Source: Mangrovibacterium lignilyticum (GTDB lineage: Bacteria > Bacteroidota > Bacteroidia > Bacteroidales > Prolixibacteraceae). From it: DNA of 64,000 nucleotides. The translations under genes and the position numbers were made by a program. Below the pieces are notes generated by a model, which saw nothing but the letters and a program-made list of their open reading frames with translations, did no database searches and was not told the DNA's origin. Shown here one piece after another: positions 52,031 through 61,508 of this stretch. The stretch lies in contig NZ_WKLH01000002.1 in NCBI RefSeq assembly GCF_010882175.1, positions 248,001 to 312,000 of the forward strand, read 5' to 3'. How positions within the stretch are numbered: the stretch's first letter is position 1; each line of letters begins with the position of its first letter.

Positions 52031-52429
52031 ATGGCCGATAGTTTATGTCCTTGCGGATCGAAAAAGTTAAAGAATGCGTGCTGCGAGTTGATTAGCTCGG
52101 GAAAGCGCGAAGCAACAACAGCAGAGGAACTAATGCGTTCGCGATACACTGCCTTTACAAAGGCTGACGGTGCTTATTTGATGAAAAGTCACCACCCGGA
52201 AACCAGACCAGTAAAAGACCGAAAAGCGATTGAAAACTGGGCTAAATCGGTGCAATGGATGGGACTGGTTATTTTGGGGAAGCAAGCAGGAGAAGCATCC
52301 GATAGTAGCGGTCATGTTGAGTTTCGGGCTCTATACCTGGAACGAGGGGAAATGCATCAAATCCACGAAAACTCACTTTTCAGGAAACAAGGCGAAAAGT
52401 GGTATTACCATTCCGGAGTCCATTTATAG
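52031..52429 (+). CDS. YchJ-like SEC-C motif protein
   Basis: 132 residues, full family length. The N-terminal SEC-C zinc motif CPCGSKKLKNACC (residues 6-18) is followed by the YchJ core (TAEELMRSRYTAFTKADGAY; SHHPETRP; VEFRALYLERG; HQIHENSLFRKQGEKWYYHSG). The fold is NTF2-like with a zinc-binding head. No defined biological role is known for this family. It stands alone; the next gene is 101 bp downstream. Confidence 0.9.
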   Translation: MADSLCPCGSKKLKNACCELISSGKREATTAEELMRSRYTAFTKADGAYLMKSHHPETRPVKDRKAIENWAKSVQWMGLVILGKQAGEASDSSGHVEFRALYLERGEMHQIHENSLFRKQGEKWYYHSGVHL

Positions 52430-52530
52430 TCATCGCTTTTCCCGAAAATAGCTTCGAGAAATATGGCTTTCAGCTTGGACTAAAAATAACTTTCAGCGTA
52501 CCTTTAAGGAAATCGACTAAAATTACGGAA

Positions 52531-53151
52531 ATGAAAAAATTAATATTTGCCGTTACCTTCTTCCTTCTCGTTCTATGTTTGAAAGTTTCTTATGCCCAAT
52601 CAGTGGAGTTCACCCCAATTGCAGGATATACCTTTGCCGATCGTTTTGACATTTATCGGGGCTATGGCCGTGTAGGCGGCGGATTTACCTTCGGCGGTAC
52701 ATTCGCTTATGTGGTTGATAGCCAGCTGGCTATTGAGTTGAGCTATTCACGCCAGGATGCGTGGGCTACTGCCTGGTCGGATTATTACGGTTTTGACTAC
52801 GATGACAAGATCAGCGCTAATTATCTGCTGCTTGGCGGAACCAAAATTCTTCCGCTTTCGGAAGCCTTCCGTGTTTTTGGTGGAATGGGAGCCGGAATCG
52901 GGATTTTCTCCCCCAAAGGACGCGATTTGAACACCATCACAAAGTTCGCTGTTGGGGTCAAAGCCGGATTGAAATATTTCTTCACCGGGCGCGTTGGCTT
53001 TGTTGCACAAACAAGCCTGAACTTCCCGATTACTAATGCCAGCGGGTCCCTTTGGTGGGACGTCGGTAACGGCGCATCGGTCGGTGTATCGAGTACAGTC
53101 CCTTTTGTTCAGTTCGGTCTTTCAGGTGGCTTGGTCTTTCGACTGAATTAA
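52531..53151 (+). CDS. Small outer-membrane beta-barrel protein
   Basis: 206 residues from the ATG at 52531; the frame is open 132 bp further upstream, but MKKLIFAVTFFLLVLCLKVS, with cleavage after YAQ, marks the start. The mature part has about eight amphipathic strands with aromatic ends (FTPIAGYTFADRF; LAIELSYSRQDAW; FGGMGAGIGIFSP; GLKYFFTGRVGFVAQTSLNF; FGLSGGLVFRLN). This fits the OmpX/OmpW-size barrel proteins of Bacteroidota. Function is unknown. It ends 142 bp before the convergent transaldolase gene with a terminator between them. Confidence 0.8.
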   Translation: MKKLIFAVTFFLLVLCLKVSYAQSVEFTPIAGYTFADRFDIYRGYGRVGGGFTFGGTFAYVVDSQLAIELSYSRQDAWATAWSDYYGFDYDDKISANYLLLGGTKILPLSEAFRVFGGMGAGIGIFSPKGRDLNTITKFAVGVKAGLKYFFTGRVGFVAQTSLNFPITNASGSLWWDVGNGASVGVSSTVPFVQFGLSGGLVFRLN

Positions 53152-53240
53152 AACGGCCAATTGACTCACTTCGGAGTCTTTCAATTCCATGCAGCCGCTA
53201 TCTGCATCAGCTGAATATTGCCTGTCAATTTTATAAATGA

Positions 53241-53270
53241 AAAAGGCAGACCAAAATTGATCTGCCTTTT
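53241..53270. terminator. Bidirectional terminator
   Basis: A perfect 10-bp stem AAAAGGCAGA/TCTGCCTTTT with a 10-nt loop between the convergent barrel and transaldolase genes. T-runs flank it on both strands. Confidence 0.9.
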
Positions 53271-53292
53271 ACGTTTATTATTTTTTACCCTG

Positions 53293-54249
53293 TTACAATT
53301 TCTGACTGATTTTTTCTTCCAGTTTGATGATGTCGGCAGCAAACTTGCGGATTCCTTCCGACAGCTTTTCTGTTGCCATAGCATCTTCGTTCATCATCCA
53401 GCGGAAGGCTTTTTCATCAAGTGAAATTTTCGCTTGATCATAACCATCCAGATCATCGGCTTTCAACTTTTGTTCCAGTGTTCCGTCCATTTCGTCCAGT
53501 TCTTTTAACAGGTTTGGCGAAATGGTCAGCAAGTCGCAACCGGCCAATTCGGTAATTTCACCTGCTTTGCGAAAGCTGGCACCCATCACCTCAGTTTTAT
53601 ATCCGTATTTCTTGTAGTATTTAAAAATCTCGGTTACCGATTCTACGCCGGGATCTTCACTGACGGGAATGTCATCTACACCACGATCTTTCTTGTACCA
53701 ATCGTAAATGCGGCCTACAAACGGGGAGATTAACATGACTTTAGCTTCGGCGCAGGCAATGGCTTGGGCCATGCTAAACAGCAACGTCAGGTTGCAGTGA
53801 ATACCTTCCTTTTCAAGGATCTCGGCTGCTTTGATACCTTCCCATGTCGAAGCGATTTTAATCAGAATCTTTTCCTTCGGTATACCTTCGTCTGCATATA
53901 ATTTGATCAACTGGTGCGCTTTTTTCAAAGTGGCTTCCGTGTCGAATGACAGGCGGGCATCAACCTCTGTCGAGACGCGTTGCGGAACAATTTTCAGAAT
54001 TTCGGTACCAAAATTCACCGACAACTTATCCATGCAAAGACTCAGTTGTTCTGCTTTCGAACCACCTTTTGCCTTGGCGTATTCCACCGCCTGATCAATC
54101 AGGTGTTGATATTTTGGATCTCCGGTTGCCGCATATATTAAAGAAGGGTTTGTCGTAGCATCTCGCGGTGTGAATATTTTCATTGATTCAAAATCCCCGG
54201 TATCAGCTACCACTACAGTCATCGTTTTCAATTGTTCCAACAAACTCAT
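53293..54249 (-). CDS. tal: Transaldolase
   Basis: 318 residues, the length of the TalB-type enzymes. TNPSLIYAA near residue 33 and the Schiff-base lysine K131 in [12 protein letters not shown] identify the active site. Other family segments are [15 protein letters not shown]-like [18 protein letters not shown] and [15 protein letters not shown]. It moves a three-carbon unit between sedoheptulose 7-phosphate and glyceraldehyde 3-phosphate in the non-oxidative pentose phosphate pathway, in the cytoplasm. It stands alone, divergent from the next gene. Confidence 0.97.
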   Translation of the reverse strand: MSLLEQLKTMTVVVADTGDFESMKIFTPRDATTNPSLIYAATGDPKYQHLIDQAVEYAKAKGGSKAEQLSLCMDKLSVNFGTEILKIVPQRVSTEVDARLSFDTEATLKKAHQLIKLYADEGIPKEKILIKIASTWEGIKAAEILEKEGIHCNLTLLFSMAQAIACAEAKVMLISPFVGRIYDWYKKDRGVDDIPVSEDPGVESVTEIFKYYKKYGYKTEVMGASFRKAGEITELAGCDLLTISPNLLKELDEMDGTLEQKLKADDLDGYDQAKISLDEKAFRWMMNEDAMATEKLSEGIRKFAADIIKLEEKISQKL

Positions 54250-54594
54250 AATCGTTTATTTTTTAAGTTCACTTTAATAAACAGATCAGTTTCAGGAGAG
54301 TTTAGATTTCTTTCAACTTTTAAATTAAGTTAACACGACGGTCACAACTGTGTCGCAAGCTTCCGTTTTTAACGGGATCAAAAAATTTGTATCGAACCCT
54401 TAAATCGAACAAATTGTCGCGTTTTCAGATCAACACATCAGAAGCTGCTATTCTTTAAAAATCCTTAATTCTTGGGCAAAAGCAGTAAACAAATTCCACT
54501 GGCGAACGTTCCAAAGGGGGATTTGCTTAATTTGAATTCATTAACCGAAATAACAGCAGACTGCATGCTGTAACGCAATAAATTCATTCTCAAC
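54250..54594. other. Intergenic region between divergent genes
   Basis: 345 bp between the transaldolase start and the start of the unknown protein. It must contain promoters for both, but I find no element that fits the TTTG-N19-TAnnTTTG pattern well and no strong inverted repeat. Confidence 0.4.
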
Positions 54595-56019
54595 ATGTCG
54601 AACACATTAGGTACGAAAGAAAAATCAGTACACATCAATATCGATTCAAACTACTATGGTTCCGTTGCCGAAATCGGTGGAGGGCAAGAGACCGCCAGAC
54701 ATTTATTTCAGGCCGGAGGAGCATCGAATACGGTTGCCAAAACGATTTCGGCATACGATAAAAGCTTTAGTGATCATTTCTACAACCATGGCGAGCCTTC
54801 GCGATATGTAGCAGAGGATCGGGTCAAGAAAATGGTTGAATACGAGTACAATGAGTTGTTGACCATTCTGGATAAAAAGATCGATCAAAAGTTTTTTGCC
54901 TTTGCCAATACGGTAGAGACCTTGAACTATACGAAAACAAACCAGGGAAGCGGCTGGCTGGGAATTGCCGTTGAAGGAACAGATCGGAAAAATCCGAACA
55001 AGATATTCATTCATGTGAAACTGCATGAGCGGGATACCCTATTACAGCAATACACCCTTGGAACCCTTGGGATCAACCTGATCTACGGGGCTCTGTTTAT
55101 GTGGGAAGATCCGAGAAAGCTCTTGTTGACCTTGCTTGACAATTTAGATATTGAGCGGGTAGAAGTGGACTATATTTATGTTGAAGGACCCGGTTTAACC
55201 TGGGTTGACAACCGGATTTTGAACCTGATGCTGGTCAGTAATAATATGACGCCTGCAATCATGTTCGACGAAAGCGGAAAAGTGCAGCAACCCGGTGATA
55301 TGTTGTACAAGAAGAACGTATTGTTAATGCGCGGTTACTTCCGCCCGGTGAATAACCTGGTCATTGAATTCCTCGAAGAAAGCCTCGAAGTTTTTAAACG
55401 CGACGAAGACTATCGCCCTGACAATACCATTGCTTTTTGTGAAATATCGCTCAACAACCTGATGCAGGACCGCAAAGTGGATGAGAAAGATTTCCTGCAT
55501 CGCGTTGATTTGCTGAACATGGTCGGGCAAAGTGTAATGGTCTCGAATTTTAGCCGCTATTTCGAATTGGTCAATTATTTTGGACAATTTAAAATGATTA
55601 AGCTGCGGGTGATTATGGGGATGCCAACCTTCGACATGATCTTGGATGGTTCGCTTTACCCCGATTTGAGGGGAGGCCTTCTGGAATCAGTTGGAAAACT
55701 GTTCCATGAAAATGTCAAGCTTTACCTGTTTCCGTACATTGATATGAAAAGCGGTGAAATTATTTCGCCGGACACCGACCACTTTGAAGGTTCCAAAAAA
55801 CTGTTGTGGCAGTACCTGAATGAAACTAAAAAGATTCTGCTCCTGGAAATTCAATCTGAAGATCTGATCAAACAAACTTCAGAACATATTCGGGAGTTAA
55901 TCCGCAATGGCGATGAGCGCTTGTTAAATGTTTTGCCCGAAAAGGTTTATCGGCACATCAAAGAAAATTCGCTTTTCGATTATAACTGCAATAATGCGCA
56001 ACAAACCGATTTGATTTAA
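54595..56019 (+). CDS. Conserved protein of unknown function
   Basis: 474 residues with no signal peptide or membrane segment, so cytoplasmic. The N-terminus has the conserved-looking block HINIDSNYYGSVAEIGGGQE, followed by TARHLFQAGGASNTVAKTIS and SAYDKSFSD. The middle part (KKMVEYEYNELLTILDKK; FFAFANTVETLNY; GWLGIAVEG) and the C-terminal half (GRVIMGMP-type KLRVIMGMPTFDMILDGS) are rich in charged residues. I have seen this type in other phyla under misleading names, but I know of no tested function. It is monocistronic with a strong terminator. Confidence 0.75.
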   Translation: MSNTLGTKEKSVHINIDSNYYGSVAEIGGGQETARHLFQAGGASNTVAKTISAYDKSFSDHFYNHGEPSRYVAEDRVKKMVEYEYNELLTILDKKIDQKFFAFANTVETLNYTKTNQGSGWLGIAVEGTDRKNPNKIFIHVKLHERDTLLQQYTLGTLGINLIYGALFMWEDPRKLLLTLLDNLDIERVEVDYIYVEGPGLTWVDNRILNLMLVSNNMTPAIMFDESGKVQQPGDMLYKKNVLLMRGYFRPVNNLVIEFLEESLEVFKRDEDYRPDNTIAFCEISLNNLMQDRKVDEKDFLHRVDLLNMVGQSVMVSNFSRYFELVNYFGQFKMIKLRVIMGMPTFDMILDGSLYPDLRGGLLESVGKLFHENVKLYLFPYIDMKSGEIISPDTDHFEGSKKLLWQYLNETKKILLLEIQSEDLIKQTSEHIRELIRNGDERLLNVLPEKVYRHIKENSLFDYNCNNAQQTDLI

Positions 56020-56432
56020 AAGACTGAATCTTCCTTAAATGGTTGGCAGTTAAAAAAGATATTAAGTGAAACCGTTCAGGCTGTCTTGAACGGTTTTTTT
56101 CATATACAAAATTTGGGCGTTTCATACGCGGTCATGAGCGAAACACCCTTCCTTCAATTAACCGAATCCGATCCGGTTAAAGTATTTCCCCCAGCCAGTC
56201 CAATACCAATCATTTCTGGACTTCCGCTTTTCAGCTTTTAGAGAATAATTACTTCCGGCGACGAAAATCCGGTATCGTTGAAACTAGCCCGTAGTAAAAC
56301 CCGAAGGAGCGATGATAATTGCACCAGACAAGTAATATTAGACTTTATCTGAAAAACATTACGATTAGTAGAATGTGTGTTTTAAAGAAATGTCATAACT
56401 TGTATGGTAACAATTTGAAACTCCAAATACCT
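56020..56432. other. Intergenic region before the Bat operon
   Basis: 413 bp. It holds the terminator at 56069-56096; the remainder is the leader and promoter area of the Bat operon. An in-frame extension from 56319 into the MoxR gene lacks family features. No clear TAnnTTTG promoter was found. Confidence 0.45.
56069..56096 (+). terminator. Terminator of the unknown-protein gene
   Basis: A perfect 10-bp stem AAACCGTTCA/TGAACGGTTT with an 8-nt loop and a run of T. It lies 50 bp after the stop. Confidence 0.9.
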
Positions 56433-57392
56433 ATGGCTTACAATGAAATAGTAAAACTAAAAAAGCAGCTTAATGAATCGATCATTGGGCAGTCTGACTT
56501 GGTAGAGAAAATGTTGATTGTATTGCTTGCTGACGGGAATTTTCTACTTGAAGGGCTACCTGGATTAGCCAAAACAAGAGCAATTAAATGTCTGTCGAAG
56601 CTGTTGAAAAGCGATTTTAACCGCATTCAGTTCACGCCCGATTTATTGCCTTCCGACATTACCGGAACGACCATCTATCAGCCGGAGAGCGACGAGAAGT
56701 TTATTTTCGAACCGGGACCGATCTTCAGCAATCTGATCCTTGCCGACGAAATTAACCGTGCACCAGCAAAAGTGCAGGCTGCTTTGCTCGAAGCCATGGA
56801 AGAGCGGCAGGTAAGTGTGGCCGGTAAAACATATGCCATGAAACCACTCTTCATGGTAATGGCAACGCAAAACCCGATTGAGCAGGAAGGAACCTATCCG
56901 CTTCCCGAAGCACAAATGGACCGTTTCCTGATGAAGGTGAAAATTGGTTACCCGGATAAAGAAGCAGAGATGCAAATTCTGGATTTGGTACGAGGGGAGA
57001 AGTCTTCGACAACAGCAGGCCAAAGCGTACAAATTAATGAACAATCCGTTTTTGAGGCTCGTCGGGAGATTGCGAAAGTAGCCTTGACCGATGCCATGAA
57101 ATCATATATAACCGATCTTGTTTTTGCGACCCGTTATCCGGAGAATGTAGACGGAGAGCTGGCCCAATGGATCGAGTGCGGCGTATCGCCAAGGGGAACC
57201 ATTGCCCTGGATGTTTGTGCCAGAGCACATGCCTGGATGCACCAATCCGATCATGTTTCGCCCGAGAATATCAGGGCCATCGCCAAAGATGCACTTCGTC
57301 ATCGCATCATCCTGTCCTTTAAAGCAGAGGCGCAGGGAATAACCACCGACGATGCGATCGATAAAGTTATTGAAAACGTGGCTTTGGCGTAA
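56433..57392 (+). CDS. MoxR-type AAA+ ATPase
   Basis: 319 residues from the ATG at 56433, where MAYNEIVKLKKQLNESIIGQ gives the usual MoxR opening. Walker A is GLPGLAKTR near residue 47, Walker B LILADEINRAPAKVQAALLE near 104, sensor 1 ATQNPIEQEGTYPLPEAQMD near 147. MoxR ATPases act as chaperones that insert metals or assemble VWA-domain complexes. It is the first gene of the Bat operon, 15 bp before the DUF58 gene, and should work on the VWA proteins encoded downstream. Confidence 0.95.
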   Translation: MAYNEIVKLKKQLNESIIGQSDLVEKMLIVLLADGNFLLEGLPGLAKTRAIKCLSKLLKSDFNRIQFTPDLLPSDITGTTIYQPESDEKFIFEPGPIFSNLILADEINRAPAKVQAALLEAMEERQVSVAGKTYAMKPLFMVMATQNPIEQEGTYPLPEAQMDRFLMKVKIGYPDKEAEMQILDLVRGEKSSTTAGQSVQINEQSVFEARREIAKVALTDAMKSYITDLVFATRYPENVDGELAQWIECGVSPRGTIALDVCARAHAWMHQSDHVSPENIRAIAKDALRHRIILSFKAEAQGITTDDAIDKVIENVALA

Positions 57393-57407
57393 TCTAAAAC
57401 AAACGGT

Positions 57408-58337
57408 ATGAATAAAGGAACATCCTACCAGCCCGAAGTTTGCGTGTCGTTTGATGACCTGGTACTGCAGCAGGAGTTCGCCGCATTTGTGAACTTATCA
57501 TCCCGACAAGCGATTAAAAATGTACTCACAGGTCGACACGGATCAAAGCTGAGAGGTCGCGGACTCGATTTTGACCAGGTGCGCAAATATGTGCGGGGCG
57601 ATGATGTGCGAAACATCGACTGGAAGGTTACTGCCCGTACTCAGACAACACACATCAAAGAGTTTTGCGAAGAGCGGGAACGTCCTGTCTTGTTAATCAT
57701 CGACCAAAGTTCGTCCATGTTTTTTGGATCGGAGCGTTACCTGAAATCGGTGATCGCTGCCAGACTGGCCGCGATTTTAGGCTATCGCGTTCTAAAAGAT
57801 GGAGATCGTGTGGGAGCAATGATCCTAAAGGATCAGGAAGCGGTGTACATCAAACCGGCAAATAACCGGAAAAACTGGCTTCATATTCTACAGGAAATTC
57901 ATGAGGCAAACAACGAATTGCCGGGCAAGGATCATAAAAATCCGGAGACAGCAACCATTCAAAATTGGTTGGAGAAGGTTCAGCAACTAAAAACGCAAAA
58001 TTACCTGATCATAGCCATTAGCGACTTTTTGTATTATCGCCCAACAGTGAAAGAAGTCCTGCTATCGCTGGCAAAACACAACGACGTGATCTTAGCCAAG
58101 GTGAACGATCGACTGGAATTTGCGATGCAGCAAGACCGTTGGGTCCTCAGTGACGGTGAATTTCAATCGAACTTTAACGGTAAAGACAGTGACATACACC
58201 GCAAATACGCTGCAATCACGAAAGAGTCGTTGGATCGATTTGAAGCCGAGTTGGCGCAAACCGGCATTCCTCTGATGCTCTTTAATACCACTGATGATGT
58301 TGACAAACAAGTGCACAAACATTTTGCCGGGTACTAA
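57408..58337 (+). CDS. DUF58 protein with VWA-like fold
   Basis: 309 residues. The DUF58 signature GRGLDFDQVRKYVRGDDVRN (near 49) continues with the IDW-x3-AR element and HIKEFCEERERPVLL. A MIDAS-like D-x-S-x-S is present as DQSSSM near 101. No membrane segment is seen. Such proteins partner MoxR ATPases in aerotolerance clusters. It lies between the MoxR and DUF4381 genes in one operon (gaps of 15 and 18 bp). Confidence 0.93.
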   Translation: MNKGTSYQPEVCVSFDDLVLQQEFAAFVNLSSRQAIKNVLTGRHGSKLRGRGLDFDQVRKYVRGDDVRNIDWKVTARTQTTHIKEFCEERERPVLLIIDQSSSMFFGSERYLKSVIAARLAAILGYRVLKDGDRVGAMILKDQEAVYIKPANNRKNWLHILQEIHEANNELPGKDHKNPETATIQNWLEKVQQLKTQNYLIIAISDFLYYRPTVKEVLLSLAKHNDVILAKVNDRLEFAMQQDRWVLSDGEFQSNFNGKDSDIHRKYAAITKESLDRFEAELAQTGIPLMLFNTTDDVDKQVHKHFAGY

Positions 58338-58355
58338 TAAAGAATATTTGTAGCT

Positions 58356-58826
58356 ATGCTTCCACAATCAAACATAGAAGCCCCGGAGATAATGGTTCCG
58401 GATCCTATCGCATTTTCATTTGAGGCAATCGGCTGGAGCATTTTGTTTGCCTTGCTTGCATTGGTTGTTGTCCTCACCATCGGGTTTTTCGTGTATCGCT
58501 ACTACAAAAACAGATACAGGCGCGAGGCTATCAAAGAGCTGAGTGCATTGACTGAATCCGGGCTATCGAACCAACAATTGACTGAGAAGATGGGCGAGTG
58601 GTTAAAAATAGTCGCAATGTATCGCTATGGGCGTCTCCAAGTGGCCGGGCTCTTTGGCGAAGACTGGCTCAGCTTTCTATTGGGAAAGTACAAGAGAGCC
58701 GATAAGGGGCACTTACAGTCCGTGGTTTTTGGGGTTTACAACCCCGGTTACAATAAAGGGTTGGACGACAAGGATTATCAGAATATTGTTGAATCGGTCA
58801 AAAAATGGATCAAGCATCATGGGTGA
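58356..58826 (+). CDS. DUF4381 membrane protein of the Bat operon
   Basis: 156 residues. One membrane segment near residues 25-49 (SILFALLALVVVLTIGFFVY) is followed by a cytoplasmic helical domain (REAIKELSALTESGLSNQQL; YRYGRLQVAGLFGEDWLSFL). This is the DUF4381 pattern found only in MoxR-VWA clusters, where it is thought to dock the partner proteins at the membrane. It overlaps the following VWA gene by 8 bp. Confidence 0.88.
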   Translation: MLPQSNIEAPEIMVPDPIAFSFEAIGWSILFALLALVVVLTIGFFVYRYYKNRYRREAIKELSALTESGLSNQQLTEKMGEWLKIVAMYRYGRLQVAGLFGEDWLSFLLGKYKRADKGHLQSVVFGVYNPGYNKGLDDKDYQNIVESVKKWIKHHG

Positions 58827-59868
58827 AAGTTTTGAATTTGCATATCAGTGGGTACTTTACCTGTTTCCGCTGCCACTTTTAATGATCTATCTATTTCCGC
58901 CCATGCGGGTGCGAAAGACTGCCCTGCGTGCCCCATTTTTCATGCATGCAGTAGCGGCCGGTGGCGACAAACCCAATCCCAGCGTCCGGCAACTGAAACG
59001 CCCCTGGCTTCGTTCGCTCATTGTGTGGATCTCCTGGGCTTTAATTCTGACGGCTGTTGCCAGGCCGCAACTGGTGGGTGAGCCCGAGCAAAAGATTAAA
59101 ACAACCCGGAACATGCTTATCGTAGCCGATCTGTCGTTTAGCATGGTTCAAAAAGACTGGACCCTGAATAGTGAAGCGGTTAGTCGTTGGGATGCCGTGA
59201 AGCACCTGCTTGCTGATTTTATTGCTGAACGCAAAAGCGACCGGATCGGGGCTGTCTTGTTTGGTTCAAACGCTTATACACTGGCCCCGTTTACCAGTGA
59301 CTTAAGTTCCTTGCAGCTTATGCTTGACGATACTGGGGTTGGCATGGCCGGCCAGCAAACCAATATTGGCCGGGCTATCGGGAAAGGAATTGAGCTTTTC
59401 GACAACGATACCCTTCCTCAGAGAGTTATGTTGCTGATCACTGATGGTTCTGACAGCGGCATTGGTATGTCGCCGACAGATGCTGCAGTTCTGGCGCAGC
59501 AGGATAGCATTACCATTCACACCATCGGTATTGGTGACCCTGCAAAACCGGGATCCGACCTTGACGAAGAGATGTTGCAAAATATTTCAGAATTAACAGG
59601 AGGGCAATATTTTCTGGCCATGGACTCGGAGGCGATGAGCCGGGTGTATGAAACGCTCGACGAACTGGAGCCTATTGATTATGAGGTGGAAACTTATACG
59701 CCGGTGGAAGAACTGTATTATTATCCCCTAATCGCAGTGATTCTCCTCAGTATGGTGTTTCAATACACCATGGGGATTATTCGCTTATTGAAAAGCTTGG
59801 CACAAGCCGCCGGGAAGAACGTAACGCGTCCAAATCCAGCGGACGAATTCAAAACAGAACGAATATGA
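58819..59868 (+). CDS. batA: VWA domain membrane protein (BatA-like)
   Basis: 349 residues from the ATG at 58819; the frame is open 192 bp earlier inside the previous gene, but MGESFEFAYQWVLYLFPLPL is the natural N-terminal helix. Two N-terminal membrane segments (about 8-25, 57-75) are followed by a VWA domain (about 90-280) with intact MIDAS DLSFS near 105, TDGSDSGIGM near 210 and a C-terminal membrane helix near 310-330. BatA proteins expose the VWA domain to the periplasm and support growth under oxidative or other stress. It overlaps the next gene by 4 bp. Confidence 0.9.
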   Translation: MGESFEFAYQWVLYLFPLPLLMIYLFPPMRVRKTALRAPFFMHAVAAGGDKPNPSVRQLKRPWLRSLIVWISWALILTAVARPQLVGEPEQKIKTTRNMLIVADLSFSMVQKDWTLNSEAVSRWDAVKHLLADFIAERKSDRIGAVLFGSNAYTLAPFTSDLSSLQLMLDDTGVGMAGQQTNIGRAIGKGIELFDNDTLPQRVMLLITDGSDSGIGMSPTDAAVLAQQDSITIHTIGIGDPAKPGSDLDEEMLQNISELTGGQYFLAMDSEAMSRVYETLDELEPIDYEVETYTPVEELYYYPLIAVILLSMVFQYTMGIIRLLKSLAQAAGKNVTRPNPADEFKTERI

Positions 59869-61508
59869 ATTGGATACCTGACTGGGAACTGTTTCATTGG
59901 TTGCGACCTCAATTTTTGTGGTTGCTTCTTCCTGCAATATTATCTCCGTTGCTTTACCTGCGGGCTAAACAGCGCAAGGAGAACTGGATAAATAATGTGG
60001 CGCCTCACCTGCGAAAGTTTGTTGTACTGAAAGGCAATAACAGGGCTTTGTATGTTGCCCGTACATCTTTATTTATTGTCTGGATATTGCTTGTTGTTGC
60101 CATCAGCGGTCCAACCTGGAAACAAATTGAAAAGCCCGGTGGCGAAATTGAAAGTTCAGCGATGTTTATTTTGAAAGTTGCACCGTCGATGTTACTGGAC
60201 GATTTGCAGCCGAACCGTCTGGAACGTGCCAAATTTAAAGTAAACGACCTGCTGGATGCAAAACCCGGTGTTCGGGTGGGACTAATTGCCTATGCCGGCA
60301 CAGCTCATCTGGTTATTCCACCGACCATCGATTACTCCACCATATTGACCCATTTGGGAGCCATTGAACCCCGAATTATGCCGTTTGAAGGGGAAGATTT
60401 AGGTGCAGCAGTCAGCCTTGCGGATACCGTGCTGATTGACAACGAAGCTCCTTCAAACTATATTTTGCTGACCGATAAGCTTGGAGCGAATGAAATTGCT
60501 TTGCTGGAGAAACGTTTTAAGGGATCGAAGGACCTCTTGACGATTATGCCATTGTCGCCGGAGAGTGGACTGTCCTCAAGCGCCCAGGCCGGAAACAGTC
60601 TGCCGGATCCCCTGAAACAACTGGAAAATGTCAGCATCATTCAACTAACGCTCGACAACAGCGATATGGAACAACTGGCAGCACAGCTATACGAAAAACG
60701 CCTGTTCAAGGAATCTCCGGAAGTGCAGGAGACTTTATGGATCGAATTTGGTTACTTCCTGACCATTCCCATTCTGTTGATTGTCCTGATGTGGTTCCGC
60801 CGTGGATTTATGGTAACCGCTTCGCTGGCTTTATTTATGCTGACAAGTTGTTCGAACACCACCGATAATGCCTGGTCGCGCCTTTGGTACTCTGCCGATT
60901 ACATGGCACAAAAACAGTTTGAAGCAGGCGACTATGCCGCGGCGGCAAATACTTTCGAGTCGAATTTGCACAAAGGGATTGCGTATTTAAAACTGGGCGA
61001 CTACGAAGAGGCTGCTAAAAGCCTGCAACAAGACACGACCGCCATTGGCCAATACAACTTGGGGGTAGCTTATATGAAAATGGGCAACTACAAAGCAGCA
61101 TTGAATGCATTTGCCCTTGCCGATCAATTGGATGATAACTTCACGAAAGCAAAGGAAACCGAACAGCAACTTAATGATTGGATTCAATCTCAAGCATTGG
61201 CTGAACTCGAAGAAGCCATTCCCGACCTCAGTGATTTGGAAGATCAGTCTACCGAAAATACAAACCCCGATGAGGATTTTGGAGGAGGGGGGCAGGAAGC
61301 TACCGAAGAACAGATGAAAGAAGACCGCATGATGGAAGAAGTGGAAGATGAAATGCATGGCGGCAAAGAAGAGGATGAAATACCTGAAGAGTTTGAGATG
61401 AACAACGAATTAGACGCCAAAAAAATCATGATTCGTGATGTAGCTGAAGATCCCGGTGAGTTTTTGAAAAAGAAGTTTGAGTATCAAAATAAAAAGCGAA
61501 ACCAATGA
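59865..61508 (+). CDS. BatB-BatC fusion: degenerate VWA plus TPR protein
   Basis: 547 residues. The first 330 residues are BatB-like: membrane segments near 15-32 and 65-82, then a VWA domain whose MIDAS site reads KVAPS (104-108) where active proteins have D-x-S-x-S. Asp and the first Ser are lost, although the flanking DLQPNRLERAK is kept. A membrane helix (about 302-318) is followed by LFMLTSCSN near 328, which looks like the lipobox of a separate BatC. TPR helices (about 350-440) and a very acidic C-terminal tail complete it. Together this suggests fusion of batB with batC. It overlaps batD by 4 bp. Confidence 0.88.
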   Translation: MNWIPDWELFHWLRPQFLWLLLPAILSPLLYLRAKQRKENWINNVAPHLRKFVVLKGNNRALYVARTSLFIVWILLVVAISGPTWKQIEKPGGEIESSAMFILKVAPSMLLDDLQPNRLERAKFKVNDLLDAKPGVRVGLIAYAGTAHLVIPPTIDYSTILTHLGAIEPRIMPFEGEDLGAAVSLADTVLIDNEAPSNYILLTDKLGANEIALLEKRFKGSKDLLTIMPLSPESGLSSSAQAGNSLPDPLKQLENVSIIQLTLDNSDMEQLAAQLYEKRLFKESPEVQETLWIEFGYFLTIPILLIVLMWFRRGFMVTASLALFMLTSCSNTTDNAWSRLWYSADYMAQKQFEAGDYAAAANTFESNLHKGIAYLKLGDYEEAAKSLQQDTTAIGQYNLGVAYMKMGNYKAALNAFALADQLDDNFTKAKETEQQLNDWIQSQALAELEEAIPDLSDLEDQSTENTNPDEDFGGGGQEATEEQMKEDRMMEEVEDEMHGGKEEDEIPEEFEMNNELDAKKIMIRDVAEDPGEFLKKKFEYQNKKRNQ

